Origin: an uncultured Pseudovibrio sp.
GTDB taxonomy: Bacteria > Pseudomonadota > Alphaproteobacteria > Rhizobiales > Stappiaceae
Assembly: GCA_947496145.1 (NCBI GenBank)
Contig: CANMBS010000048.1
Location: forward strand, 1-34,725
Direction: 5' to 3'
Length of the DNA: 34,725 bases
Shown here: positions 17,352 through 25,062 of the stretch, one piece after another
How the letters are laid out: the number at the start of each line of letters is the position of its first letter
Numbering within the stretch: position 1 is the stretch's first letter
The notes under the pieces: generated by a model
Databases searched by the model: none
Told to the model about the DNA's origin: nothing
What the model saw: only the letters and a program-made list of their open reading frames with translations
Program-made: the position numbers and the translations under genes

Positions 17352-19502
17352 TTAGAGCGAACAGGCCACACAGCCTTGAACTTCAGTGCCTTCCAGAGCC
17401 ATCTGACGCAGGCGCACGTAGTAGATTGTTTTGATGCCCTGCTTCCAGGCATAAATCTGGGCCTTATTGATGTCGCGCGTGGTCGCTGTGTCCGGGAAGA
17501 ACAGTGTCAGCGACAAGCCCTGGTCCACGTGCTGGGTAGCCGCAGCATAGGTATCAATCAGAGCTTCTGGTCCGATCTCATAGGCATCGCGGTAGTACTC
17601 CAGATTGTCGTTGTTCATGAACGGTGCCGGGTAATAGACACGGCCAATCTTGCCTTCTTTACGGATCTCAATTTTGGAGACAATCGGGTGAATGGATGAA
17701 GTTGAGTTGTTGATGTAGCTGATGGACCCAGTTGGCGGCACTGCCTGAAGATTGCGGTTGAACAGGCCGTCTTTCATCACAGCTTCCTTCAGAGCTGCCC
17801 ATTCTTCACGGGTCGGAACGTGGATGCCGAACTTCTCAAAGAGCGCTGCACCGCGTTCTGTTTCAGGCACCCAATTCTTCGCAACATATTTGTCGAAGAA
17901 TGCGCCTGATGCGTACTGACTGTCCTCAAAGCCTTTAAAGCTTGACGCCCGTTCACGTGCAAGTTCATTGGATGCCCGCAGGCAGTGATAAAGCACCGTA
18001 CAGAAATAGATATTCGTGAAGTCGATGGCCTCAGCGCTGCCATAGTGGATGAGCTCACGGGCTAGAAAGCCGTGCAGGTTCATCTGCCCAAGACCAATGG
18101 CGTGACTTTCGTCATTGCCCCGGCGCACAGACGGAACAGAGTCGATTGCGCTCATTTCAGAAACGGCAGTCAAGGCCCGGATTGCCGTTTCAACCGTTGC
18201 ACCAAGATCTCCACCATCCATCGCTCTGGCGATGTTAAGAGAGCCAAGGTTACAAGAGATATCTGAGCCCAGATACGCATAGGACAGGTCGTCTTTGAAG
18301 ATGCTGGCTTCATTCACCTGCAGGATCTCTGAGCACAGATTGGACATGTTGATGCGTCCAGCCACAGGATTGGCTGCATTTGCTGTGTCTTCAAACAGAA
18401 TGTACGGATAGCCACTCTCAAACTGAATTTCCGCAAGCAACTGGAAGAAATCACGCGCCCGCATCTTCTTCTTGCGGATCTGCGGGTTATCGACCATCTC
18501 GCGGTATTTCTCTGTCACAGAGATTTCAGAGAACGGTACGTCGTAGACCTTCTCAACATCATGCGGTGAGAACAGATACATCTCCTCGTTCTGCTTGGCG
18601 AGCTGGAAGGTGATATCCGGAATAACCACGCCAAGAGACAAGGTCTTGATGCGGATCTTCTCATCTGCATTTTCTCGCTTGGTGTCAAGGAAACTCAGGA
18701 TATCCGGATGGTGCGCGTTCAGATACACCGCCCCAGCTCCCTGACGAGCACCCAGCTGGTTGGCATAACTGAAGCTGTCTTCCAGCAGCTTCATCACCGG
18801 CACCACGCCAGAGGACTGGTTCTCAACGCCTTTAATCGGGGCACCCGCTTCGCGCAGATTAGTCAGCAGCAGAGCCACCCCACCCCCGCGTTTGGACAGT
18901 TGCAGCGCAGAGTTGATGGAACGACCAATGGATTCCATATTGTCTTCCAGACGCAGCAAAAAGCAGGAGATCAACTCGCCGCGCTGCTTCTTGCCTGCAT
19001 TCAGGAAGGTTGGTGTTGCCGGCTGAAAGCGGTTGGAGATGATCTCATCCATCATCCGCATAGCAAGGTTTTCATCACCACGCGCCAGCGTCAAAGCGGC
19101 CATGACCACCCGGTCCTCATAGCGTTCCAGATAGCGCTTGCCGTCAAACGTCTTCAGTGCGTAGCTGGTATAAAACTTGAAAGCGCCCAGAAAAGTTGGA
19201 AAGCGAAATTTGCGTTCATAAGCTGCCACAAAAATGGCTTTCACAAACGCCGGATCATACTGCTCCAGCACCTCCGCTTCGTAGTAGCTCTCCCGCACCA
19301 GATAGGATAATTTCTCTTCCAGTGAATGAAAGAACACAGTGTTCTGATTTACGTGTTCCAGAAAGTACTGGCGCGCAGCCTGACGGTCGGCCTCAAACTG
19401 GATTTTACCTTCAGCATCATAAAGGTTCAGCATGGCGTTCAGCGCATGGTAATCAAGACCTTGCTGGTTGCTGGCCGGTTGCTCTAAGACTGTTGCTTCC
19501 AA
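17352..19502 (-). CDS. nrdE: Class Ib ribonucleotide reductase, alpha (catalytic) subunit NrdE
   Basis: The 716-residue catalytic subunit reduces ribonucleoside diphosphates. It lacks the N-terminal ATP cone, as expected for class Ib. Redox cysteines Cys180 (ISCFLLR) and Cys417 (DISCNLG) flank the active-site segment with Asn388, thiyl Cys390 and Glu392 (SNLCSEILQ). The C-terminus ends CVACSL, the mobile cysteine pair that takes electrons from NrdH. The most upstream plausible start is TTG 19502, inside the end of nrdI by 19 bases. The conserved [13 protein letters not shown] (about 17-29) lies downstream of it, so an internal ATG start would cut conserved residues. It is translationally coupled to nrdI. 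Confidence 0.95.
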   Translation of the reverse strand: MEATVLEQPASNQQGLDYHALNAMLNLYDAEGKIQFEADRQAARQYFLEHVNQNTVFFHSLEEKLSYLVRESYYEAEVLEQYDPAFVKAIFVAAYERKFRFPTFLGAFKFYTSYALKTFDGKRYLERYEDRVVMAALTLARGDENLAMRMMDEIISNRFQPATPTFLNAGKKQRGELISCFLLRLEDNMESIGRSINSALQLSKRGGGVALLLTNLREAGAPIKGVENQSSGVVPVMKLLEDSFSYANQLGARQGAGAVYLNAHHPDILSFLDTKRENADEKIRIKTLSLGVVIPDITFQLAKQNEEMYLFSPHDVEKVYDVPFSEISVTEKYREMVDNPQIRKKKMRARDFFQLLAEIQFESGYPYILFEDTANAANPVAGRINMSNLCSEILQVNEASIFKDDLSYAYLGSDISCNLGSLNIARAMDGGDLGATVETAIRALTAVSEMSAIDSVPSVRRGNDESHAIGLGQMNLHGFLARELIHYGSAEAIDFTNIYFCTVLYHCLRASNELARERASSFKGFEDSQYASGAFFDKYVAKNWVPETERGAALFEKFGIHVPTREEWAALKEAVMKDGLFNRNLQAVPPTGSISYINNSTSSIHPIVSKIEIRKEGKIGRVYYPAPFMNNDNLEYYRDAYEIGPEALIDTYAAATQHVDQGLSLTLFFPDTATTRDINKAQIYAWKQGIKTIYYVRLRQMALEGTEVQGCVACSL

Positions 19503-19888
19503 AATAGATCTAGCCCCTGACGAACCCGCGCAATGTCTGTTTCCGTGCCTGCAAGTTCAAACTTGTAAAGGCAGGGGCAGTCGCATTTCGCGGCGATAAT
19601 TGTGCCTGCATGGGCGAAAAACGCCCCGAAGTTTCGATTGCCGGAGGCGATGACGCCTCGCAGCAAGTTTCGATTGGCCACATCATTCAAAAAAACTATC
19701 ACTTGTTTGTGCACCGCCCCGCGCCCCTCACCATCCGCATAAGTGGGTGTGATAAGCACAAATGGTTCTGTCATCTGCAGCATTGGCTCAGATGCACGAT
19801 ATGGTATGCGCTCCGCCGACAGGTTGAGGCACGTTACAAAGCGATGAGTGTTTCCGGATGGGCTTGAGAAATAGACGAGCCTGCTCAA
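19484..19888 (-). CDS. nrdI: Flavodoxin-like NrdI, activator of NrdF
   Basis: This 134-residue FMN protein supplies the oxidant for assembling the manganese-tyrosyl cofactor of NrdF. Flavodoxin-like signatures are visible: [14 protein letters not shown] at the phosphate-binding start, [10 protein letters not shown] in the middle, and [15 protein letters not shown], then [12 protein letters not shown] near the end. The frame starts at TTG 19888, four bases after the nrdH stop, without a good Shine-Dalgarno, so coupling to nrdH translation is likely. Its end overlaps nrdE. Confidence 0.94.
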   Translation of the reverse strand: MSRLVYFSSPSGNTHRFVTCLNLSAERIPYRASEPMLQMTEPFVLITPTYADGEGRGAVHKQVIVFLNDVANRNLLRGVIASGNRNFGAFFAHAGTIIAAKCDCPCLYKFELAGTETDIARVRQGLDLFWKQQS

Positions 19889-19892
19889 CAGA

Positions 19893-20114
19893 TCAGGCGA
19901 GCGTGCTTATCTTGTCCGGGCGAAAACCAGCCCAATGCTGATCACCAGTAACAACAACGGGAACCTGACGGTATCCAAGTTCCTGCACAGCAGCAAAAGC
20001 ATCTGTGTCCTGAGAAAGGTCAATCACGTCGTAGGAGATTCCAGCGCTGTCCAGCGCACGTGTGGTTGCGGTGCACTGCACACAGGCAGGTTTGGAATAT
20101 ACGGTAATGCTCAT
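19893..20114 (-). CDS. nrdH: NrdH glutaredoxin-like electron donor
   Basis: This 73-residue redox protein reduces NrdE. The redox pair is Cys11 and Cys14 in ACVQCTATT (consensus CxxC of NrdH). The C-terminal WAGFRPDKI is characteristic of NrdH and separates it from ordinary glutaredoxins; such proteins are usually reduced by thioredoxin reductase. ATG 20114 is first in the nrdHIEF operon, about 116 bases after the riboswitch aptamer on the same transcript. Confidence 0.95.
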   Translation of the reverse strand: MSITVYSKPACVQCTATTRALDSAGISYDVIDLSQDTDAFAAVQELGYRQVPVVVTGDQHWAGFRPDKISTLA

Positions 20115-20229
20115 GCTTCAAACCCCGTAGCATGGGCGAAGCGGCAAGGGATGAGAGACAGCGGCAGCACAAAGATGCAAACCGGCTCACAACCCATACA
20201 GGCCCTCCGCCCGTGGTTGTTAAAATGTC

Positions 20230-20396
20230 CCTTGGCAGGTCTCCTGACTTCACAGCTCTGGCGCAGGCCCTCTACCTTCCCGGAAGATATTCCAGTGGCA
20301 TAAACGAGTGTCTGCTTACTGCTTACAGTTGCGGGGGCAGTGCCGGATTCTCACCAGCTTCCCTCTTAGCTTGCGAGTCACCTCACAAGAACCAAG
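20230..20396 (-). promoter_or_regulatory. Cobalamin riboswitch in the nrdHIEF leader
   Basis: Read on the minus strand, the core elements occur in the right order: GGTTCTTGTG at the 5' end, GAGAATCCGGCACTG, CCCCCGCAACTGTA, the B12 box GCCACTGG (box core 20293-20299), GGGAAGG, and the closing AAGTCAGGAGACCTGCC (20233-20249). Family knowledge: adenosylcobalamin binding usually lowers expression of the gene below. Downstream lies nrdH after 115 bases. I see no strong intrinsic terminator in that stretch, so control at translation start is more likely than termination. The target is a B12-independent RNR, so the switch would save it when a B12-dependent enzyme can work. Confidence 0.92.
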
Positions 20397-20443
20397 ACGG
20401 CTCATATAGTGCATTTGCGTAGGAGGTGGTCAATATATAGAAG
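20397..20443 (-). promoter_or_regulatory. NrdR box pair overlapping the nrdHIEF promoter
   Basis: The NrdR consensus is ACACWATATATWGWGT. Box 1 (20428-20443) contains CAATATATAGA, an unbroken 11-base match to the core. Box 2 (20397-20412) matches about 10 of 16, with a perfect right half ATATAGTG. They start 31 bp apart, the usual helical spacing of NrdR sites. On the minus strand, TTGACC (20428-20433) makes a -35 and ACTATA (20405-20410) a -10 with 17 bases between, so both boxes overlap the promoter. Transcription would begin just before the aptamer at about 20393. Confidence 0.65.
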
Positions 20444-20677
20444 ATTGTGCACAGCTTATTGCTGTGGAATGTGACGCGCGTGGTTATAATGCGAACGTTG
20501 TTACCATTCGAGGCGCTATCAGTAAAACGTAGTCCTGACGGCTAGCTGCCTTCTCCAAACTCTCTATGATAAAGGCGATATTGCCTCTCTGGTTAACCCG
20601 GTAAGCAAATAGTTGTACCCCCAGCCGATAACTTGCGAATTATGCGATGATGCCCGTTTTATGCAGCAGTTCGGTAG

Positions 20678-20706
20678 TTGACTTTACGCGCTAAAGCCGT
20701 TCCAAC
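20678..20706 (+). promoter_or_regulatory. Possible promoter of the btu operon
   Basis: TTGACT (20678-20683) is a good -35. The -10 position after 17 bases (TCCAAC, 20701-20706) is weak. Predicted start near 20713 would coincide with the 5' end of the aptamer, which supports the placement. Confidence 0.4.
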
Positions 20707-20713
20707 ATCTGTG

Positions 20714-20915
20714 ATGGTTCTTGTGCGCTGCGCGATTCGCACGAGATGAAAAGGGAACACGGTTAGGCGTAGCCATCAGGCACCAAGTCCGTGACTGCCC
20801 CCGCAACTGTAGGCGGAGAGCGAACAGGAAACAGGCCACTGGGATACTGGCAAAAGCCGGATAATCCTGGGAAGGCTCCATTTCGCATCGACCCGCAAGT
20901 CAGGAGACCTGCCAT
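20714..20915 (+). promoter_or_regulatory. Cobalamin riboswitch in the btuFCD leader
   Basis: Core elements are in order: GGTTCTTGTGCG at the 5' end (20716), GTGACTGCCCCCGCAACTGT (20791-20810), the B12 box GCCACTGG (core 20835-20841), GGGAAGG, and AAGTCAGGAGACCTGCC (20898-20914). A peripheral arm with the loop GCGCTGCGCGATTCGC differs from the sister aptamer. A short hairpin CCTGAC/GTCAGG (20931-20948) follows and may belong to the expression platform. The regulated genes import cobalamin, the classic target. Confidence 0.94.
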
Positions 20916-21053
20916 CACATCGTAATAAGACCTGACGGGGATGTCAGGGAAACGAACTTATTTTGCTCGGCGCATCCATTCTGGAGAGGCGAGCACTATG
21001 TAATAGGTCGTTCTTCTCTTCGTTCCCGTCACGAGTGGACCAAAGATTCGACC

Positions 21054-22061
21054 ATGAGCAAATTCCTTTCTTTCACCATTGCAGCAGTTGCCGGGGTGGC
21101 AGTTGCTGGCTCTGCATTTGCAGGCGATACGTCCTATCCTCTGACAATTGAGAATTGCGGACATACACTGACCTTCGAGAGTGCACCAAAACACGATGTG
21201 ACCATTGGACAATCAGCCACTGAAATCCTCTATTCCCTCGGACTGGGGGAAAATGTCGCTGGTACATCTGTATGGTTCAGCGAGGTGCTGCCTGAGTTTC
21301 AGGAGTTAAACGAAGGCGTAGAACGCCTCGCTGACAATGACCCCAGTTTTGAAAGTGTTGTCGCAAAAAAGCCAGGTCTCGTCTCTGCAACCTATGAGTG
21401 GCACGTTGGTCCACAGGGTATTGTAGCAACACGGGAGCAGTTTCATGATGTCGGAATTCCAACTTATATTCTTCCGACCGATTGCGTAAAAGACAACTCC
21501 GCCGGGGTTGATGGCACGCGACTTGAAATGTTCAACACGGATGCATTACATCAAGCGGTTCTGGAGCTTGCTGAAATTCACAATACCAAGAACACTGGCG
21601 AGGCTGTTGTCGCCAGATTGAAAGACCGTGAGGCTTTTGCAGTTGAAAAGGCAAAAGCTGCCAATATCGACGATGTCTCTGCCGTCTTCTGGTTTTCGTC
21701 AGCAGAAATGGATGTCGATCCTTATGTTGCAGGTCGCAAGGGCGTTCCGGGTTGGATGATGGAAAAACTCGGTATCCGCAATGTGGTTGAAAGCGATGAA
21801 GAATGGCCTACTGTTGGCTGGGAAACCATTGCTAAGGCTAATCCGGACATCATTGTTATCGCCAGGATGACCCGCCGCCGCTTCCCCGCAGATGATGTGG
21901 AAAAGAAGCTGGAATTCCTGAAGAGCGATCCGGTTGCCAAAGAGATGGACGCAGTAAAAGCAGGACGTATTCTGATCATGGATGCACATTCCATGGATCC
22001 TTCAATCCGCAATGTTTCTGCTCTGGAAATGCTGGCGGATGAACTTCCTAAGTTGAAATAA
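21054..22061 (+). CDS. btuF: Cobalamin-type ABC transporter substrate-binding protein BtuF
   Basis: This 335-residue periplasmic binding protein of the FecB/BtuF type has a signal peptide with cleavage after AFA (residue 23). The N-lobe begins with LTFESAPKHDVTIGQSATE and the second lobe carries the usual WFSSAEMDVDPYVAG segment. The fold is shared by B12 and ferric-siderophore binders. The cobalamin riboswitch 140 bases upstream and the following permease and ATPase favour B12 or a corrinoid. The Shine-Dalgarno is weak, which fits riboswitch control of translation. No TonB-dependent receptor gene (btuB) lies next to it. Confidence 0.88.
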   Translation: MSKFLSFTIAAVAGVAVAGSAFAGDTSYPLTIENCGHTLTFESAPKHDVTIGQSATEILYSLGLGENVAGTSVWFSEVLPEFQELNEGVERLADNDPSFESVVAKKPGLVSATYEWHVGPQGIVATREQFHDVGIPTYILPTDCVKDNSAGVDGTRLEMFNTDALHQAVLELAEIHNTKNTGEAVVARLKDREAFAVEKAKAANIDDVSAVFWFSSAEMDVDPYVAGRKGVPGWMMEKLGIRNVVESDEEWPTVGWETIAKANPDIIVIARMTRRRFPADDVEKKLEFLKSDPVAKEMDAVKAGRILIMDAHSMDPSIRNVSALEMLADELPKLK

Positions 22062-22076
22062 CGGATCACATTAAAA

Positions 22077-23126
22077 ATGACTTTGATTAAGCCCGGCATG
22101 TTGCCGGGCTGGCTCTTTGGAGTCGCATTAAAAGTTACCATCATTGCTGTGGCTCTGGTTATTGGAGCAGCGATCGGTGAAACACGCATACCATTCGAAA
22201 CGGTTTTGGAAGTTCTGGCCAACAAGATGCTCGGTCAGACCTACCCTGTCGATGCGATCGATCAGGGGATCATTTGGAACTATCGGTTCAGCCGCGCTAT
22301 CGTTGCAGCATCTTGTGGTGCAGGGTTGGCCGTTTCAGGTTTGGTGCTGCAAACGCTGTTGCGCAATGCCCTCGCCGATCCCTACATACTTGGTATTTCC
22401 GCCGGGGCATCCACAGGAGCTGTTGCAGTTACTATTGCCGGAGTTGGCGGCGGGTTGATTTCGTTATCAGCCGGAGCCTTCGCAGGGGCTTTGGTTGCCT
22501 TTGCGTTCGTAATTGGTCTTGCCCGGATGGCAAATGGCTTTGCCGCGACTTCTGCTGGTTTAATCATTCTTGCCGGTGTTGCTGGTGCACAGCTCTTTAG
22601 TGCTCTGACTTCGCTGATCATTGCCCGCTCGGCAAATGCAGAACAGGCGCGAGGGATCATCTTCTGGCTGTTGGGCAACCTTTCAGGGGTCCGCTGGCCG
22701 GATGTTTGGTTGGCCACTCCAGTTGCTGTAGGTGTGGTTTTGATTATTATCCTTTATGGACGTGCGCTCGATGCATTTACTTTTGGCTCAGACGCTGCTG
22801 CCTCTCTTGGGATACAGGTCAAACGAACACAATTCATTCTCATAGGAGCATCTGCCCTGGTGACTGCTGTGATGGTAAGCCTTGTCGGTGCTATCGGGTT
22901 TGTCGGTCTTGTGGTTCCTCACGCTGCCCGGTTTATGGTCGGACCGCGTCATGGGCGCCTTATTCCAGTCACGGCTGTCACTGGCGCTGTGTTTCTGATC
23001 ACTGCTGATATTACCTCTCGTATTGTTATCCCCGGTCAGGTCCTGCCAATCGGTGTCGTCACAGCACTCGTCGGCGCACCCGCCTTTGCTTTCATTCTGA
23101 TAGTCAAATCCAGGAGGCTGAGATAA
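22077..23126 (+). CDS. btuC: Cobalamin-type ABC transporter permease BtuC (FecCD family)
   Basis: The 349-residue inner-membrane permease has about ten hydrophobic segments. Family signatures are visible: the start of the translocation pathway RFSRAIVAASCGAGLAVSG (about 69-87), RNALADPYILGISAGAS (about 96-112), and near the end GAIGFVGLVVPHAARF followed by GRLIPVTAVTGAVFL. It begins 15 bases after btuF and its stop overlaps the btuD start in TAATG. It forms a dimer that is driven by BtuD and fed by BtuF. Confidence 0.92.
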   Translation: MTLIKPGMLPGWLFGVALKVTIIAVALVIGAAIGETRIPFETVLEVLANKMLGQTYPVDAIDQGIIWNYRFSRAIVAASCGAGLAVSGLVLQTLLRNALADPYILGISAGASTGAVAVTIAGVGGGLISLSAGAFAGALVAFAFVIGLARMANGFAATSAGLIILAGVAGAQLFSALTSLIIARSANAEQARGIIFWLLGNLSGVRWPDVWLATPVAVGVVLIIILYGRALDAFTFGSDAAASLGIQVKRTQFILIGASALVTAVMVSLVGAIGFVGLVVPHAARFMVGPRHGRLIPVTAVTGAVFLITADITSRIVIPGQVLPIGVVTALVGAPAFAFILIVKSRRLR

Positions 23127-23884
23127 TGCTTGCCGCTTCACAACTCGGCTGGACCGCTGGTAAGAAACCGATTGTCAAGCAAGTGGAGATTTCGATAAGT
23201 AAGGGCGAAGTCTTCGGCCTCGTCGGCCCCAATGGATCTGGTAAATCAACATTGCTTCTGCTGCTGGCCGGTTTGCGAACACCCTCTTCCGGTTCTGTCA
23301 CCCTTGAAGGACATGATCTTCGATCTCTCCGACGCCGCGAGATTGCTCAGCGAATTGCCATTGTAATCCAGCAAATGGAGACAACTGACCGGCTAACCGT
23401 GCGAGAAACTGTCGAATTAGGCCGCACTCCCTGGCTTGGTCCTGTCTCTCCATTCGGAGAGGATGACCAGCGAATAGTCACTGAGGCACTTACTGAAACC
23501 GATATTCTGCACCTTGCAGACAGAACCTGGCAAACCCTTTCTGGCGGTGAACGCCAGCGTGCGCATATCGCTCGGGCACTGGCCCAGAAGGCTGATATCC
23601 TGATCCTGGATGAACCGACAAACCATCTGGATATCCATCACCAACTGTCCATTCTTAAGCTTGTTAAAAGCCTGCCAATCACTGTCATTCTCGCTTTGCA
23701 TGACCTCAATCAGGCTATGGAGTGCGATCGGATCGGCCTGATGGAAGGCGGGAGCCTGATTGCAACGGGTGAGCCGGTAGACGTCCTTACCATGAACCGT
23801 ATCCAGCAGTCGTTTAACGTGCGGATGCACAGCCTGGCGGATCAGGTTGATGGGCAGACATTTCTTCGGTTCAGCCTGCCATGA
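23126..23884 (+). CDS. btuD: Cobalamin-type ABC transporter ATPase BtuD
   Basis: The 252-residue ATP-binding subunit has Walker A GPNGSGKST (34-42), Q-loop in IVIQQMETTDRLTV, signature LSGGERQRAHIARAL (about 138-152), Walker B ILILDEPTNHLD and a switch His in LALHDLNQAM. It is shorter and simpler than sugar importers, as expected for the Fe/B12 group. It is the third gene of the btuFCD unit, and its stop (TGA 23882-23884) is followed directly by a pseudoazurin gene. Confidence 0.93.
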   Translation: MLAASQLGWTAGKKPIVKQVEISISKGEVFGLVGPNGSGKSTLLLLLAGLRTPSSGSVTLEGHDLRSLRRREIAQRIAIVIQQMETTDRLTVRETVELGRTPWLGPVSPFGEDDQRIVTEALTETDILHLADRTWQTLSGGERQRAHIARALAQKADILILDEPTNHLDIHHQLSILKLVKSLPITVILALHDLNQAMECDRIGLMEGGSLIATGEPVDVLTMNRIQQSFNVRMHSLADQVDGQTFLRFSLP

Positions 23885-23907
23885 TCTTCCAATCAACGGA
23901 AATTGAC

Positions 23908-24336
23908 ATGATAAAATCTCTTATTGCGGTATCAGTAATGTTCATTTCAGGGACGGCTCACGCGGAAACATTCGAAGTCAGAATGCTTAATCGGGGGGAA
24001 AAGGGAGCAATGGTTTATGAACCCGATTTCCTGAGTATTGTCCCCGGCGACACTGTAAGATTCCTGTCAACAACACCCGGCCATAATGCCAGAACGATCA
24101 AAGGTATGGCTCCGGACGGCGCTGTCGAGATCAAGACGGTTCTCGGAAAGGATGCGGAGGTAATCATTGAAACTCCGGGTCTTTACGGTATCAAATGCAG
24201 CCCTCATTTTGGGATGGGCATGGTTATGCTGATCGCGGTCGGGACAAGCACAGATCCCGCCAGTATGAACATTCCTGATGATTTACCGATGCGTGCAAAG
24301 AAACGTTTTGAAGAGATTATTTCTGATCTGGATTGA
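23908..24336 (+). CDS. Pseudoazurin, periplasmic blue copper electron carrier
   Basis: This 142-residue type 1 copper protein shuttles electrons in the periplasm, in many bacteria to nitrite or nitrous oxide reductase. The internal ATG 23908 is chosen because it gives a clean signal peptide (MIKSLIAVSVMFISGTAHA, 19 residues) and has GGAA upstream; an in-frame ATG at 23881 would add nine residues and overlap the btuD stop. Cutting after residue 19 puts the copper ligands His59, Cys97, His100 and Met105 at mature 40, 78, 81 and 86, the canonical pseudoazurin numbers. No denitrification gene is in view. Its place behind btuFCD suggests co-transcription. Confidence 0.93.
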   Translation: MIKSLIAVSVMFISGTAHAETFEVRMLNRGEKGAMVYEPDFLSIVPGDTVRFLSTTPGHNARTIKGMAPDGAVEIKTVLGKDAEVIIETPGLYGIKCSPHFGMGMVMLIAVGTSTDPASMNIPDDLPMRAKKRFEEIISDLD

Positions 24337-24345
24337 AGCCAGATC
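24325..24345 (+). terminator. Hairpin across the pseudoazurin stop codon
   Basis: GATCTGG (24325-24331) pairs with CCAGATC (24339-24345) around a seven-base loop containing the stop. No U-tract follows, so it may protect the mRNA end or be a weak terminator of the btu operon. Confidence 0.35.
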
Positions 24346-24357
24346 ACTCGCCCAGAT

Positions 24358-24655
24358 TGTCTGCCCGAGTAAACAGGTTAATACGTCTTCAGCACGTATT
24401 GAACTTCGCCTGTGAAACCATCCGTCGCTAGTTGCAGCAAGTTCGGGCCAGTTTATGTCCTTCAGCTTTGCTGTGACAAAACCAGTTCTACTGATGTTTG
24501 GTATCTGGATGAAATGGTGATTATGATCCAGGGTAAACAGAATTAACTCTGATGCGCGGTAGATCAGGACGGCTACATTCTCGATGAAATCCATCAAAAA
24601 CGATGTAATCCCAATGCTGCGAAGCGGTTGCTCCGTTTCTGCTTTTGCTTAGCGT
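24358..24655 (+). pseudogene. IS6-family transposase remnant
   Basis: Plus-strand fragments match the middle of an IS6-family DDE transposase: LNFACETIRR, then after a frame change DVWYLDEMVIMIQGK (first catalytic Asp in W-x-x-D-E), then AVDQDGYILDEI and a following RNPNAAKRLLRF-like segment. Stops and at least one frameshift interrupt it, and the N- and C-terminal parts are gone. It separates the btu operon from the psuG operon. A 104-codon minus-strand frame over the same bases is only its shadow. Confidence 0.75.
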
Positions 24656-25002
24656 AAATAGAATTTATGTGCCCTTCTCCGCCTCTTATCGCTATGCAGT
24701 ACTGACGCCTTCAGCTTATGGAACCGATACACACCTAAACTGAGTGCATAAAAGGCAAGACTGTGGCCATTCTCAATTTAAACTCAATCGGTTGACACTG
24801 TCGTTCGGGTATCACTTGCAGCGGAATACCCAACATCCGTAATCTCTCCAAAAAATAATTTAGTTGCACATGCAAATGAAAGTCTTATGCTACGTCACTA
24901 CGAAGTGAGGTGTGTGAGCTGGGTTTTGAACGTGCAGATCATGACTGCCAGACGGCTAGCTTCTAAGACCATAGTAAGCGCAATTCATATTATTGCGTGT
25001 GC
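24656..25002. other. Spacer upstream of psuG with paired TTGC-N4-GCAA sites
   Basis: I see no gene. TTGC-ACAT-GCAA lies at 24864-24875, and a second similar palindrome, TTGC-GTGT-GCAA, at 24993-25004 directly before the tandem repeats. Two copies of one dyad 129 bp apart upstream of an operon could bind a repressor that loops DNA; the regulator is unknown. Confidence 0.4.
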
Positions 25003-25050
25003 AAACAATAATTTATCAAAACAACAATTTACCGAAGCAATAATTTATTG
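25003..25050 (+). repeat. Three tandem 16-bp repeats before psuG
   Basis: Three units of exactly 16 bp follow each other: AAACAATAATTTATCA (25003), AAACAACAATTTACCG (25019) and AAGCAATAATTTATTG (25035). The shared core is CAAYAATTTAY. The array ends at the Shine-Dalgarno of psuG. Regular spacing of about 1.5 helical turns suggests a cooperative binding site or an mRNA leader element. Confidence 0.8.
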
Positions 25051-25062
25051 AGAGGAAATCGG

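Noticed and set aside
24283-24597. 104-codon minus-strand frame after the pseudoazurin gene
   Set aside because: The plus strand over the same bases reads as an IS6-type transposase remnant, so this is its shadow.
25003-25050. CRISPR-like repeat array
   Set aside because: The units are contiguous 16-mers without spacers, so this is a tandem repeat.
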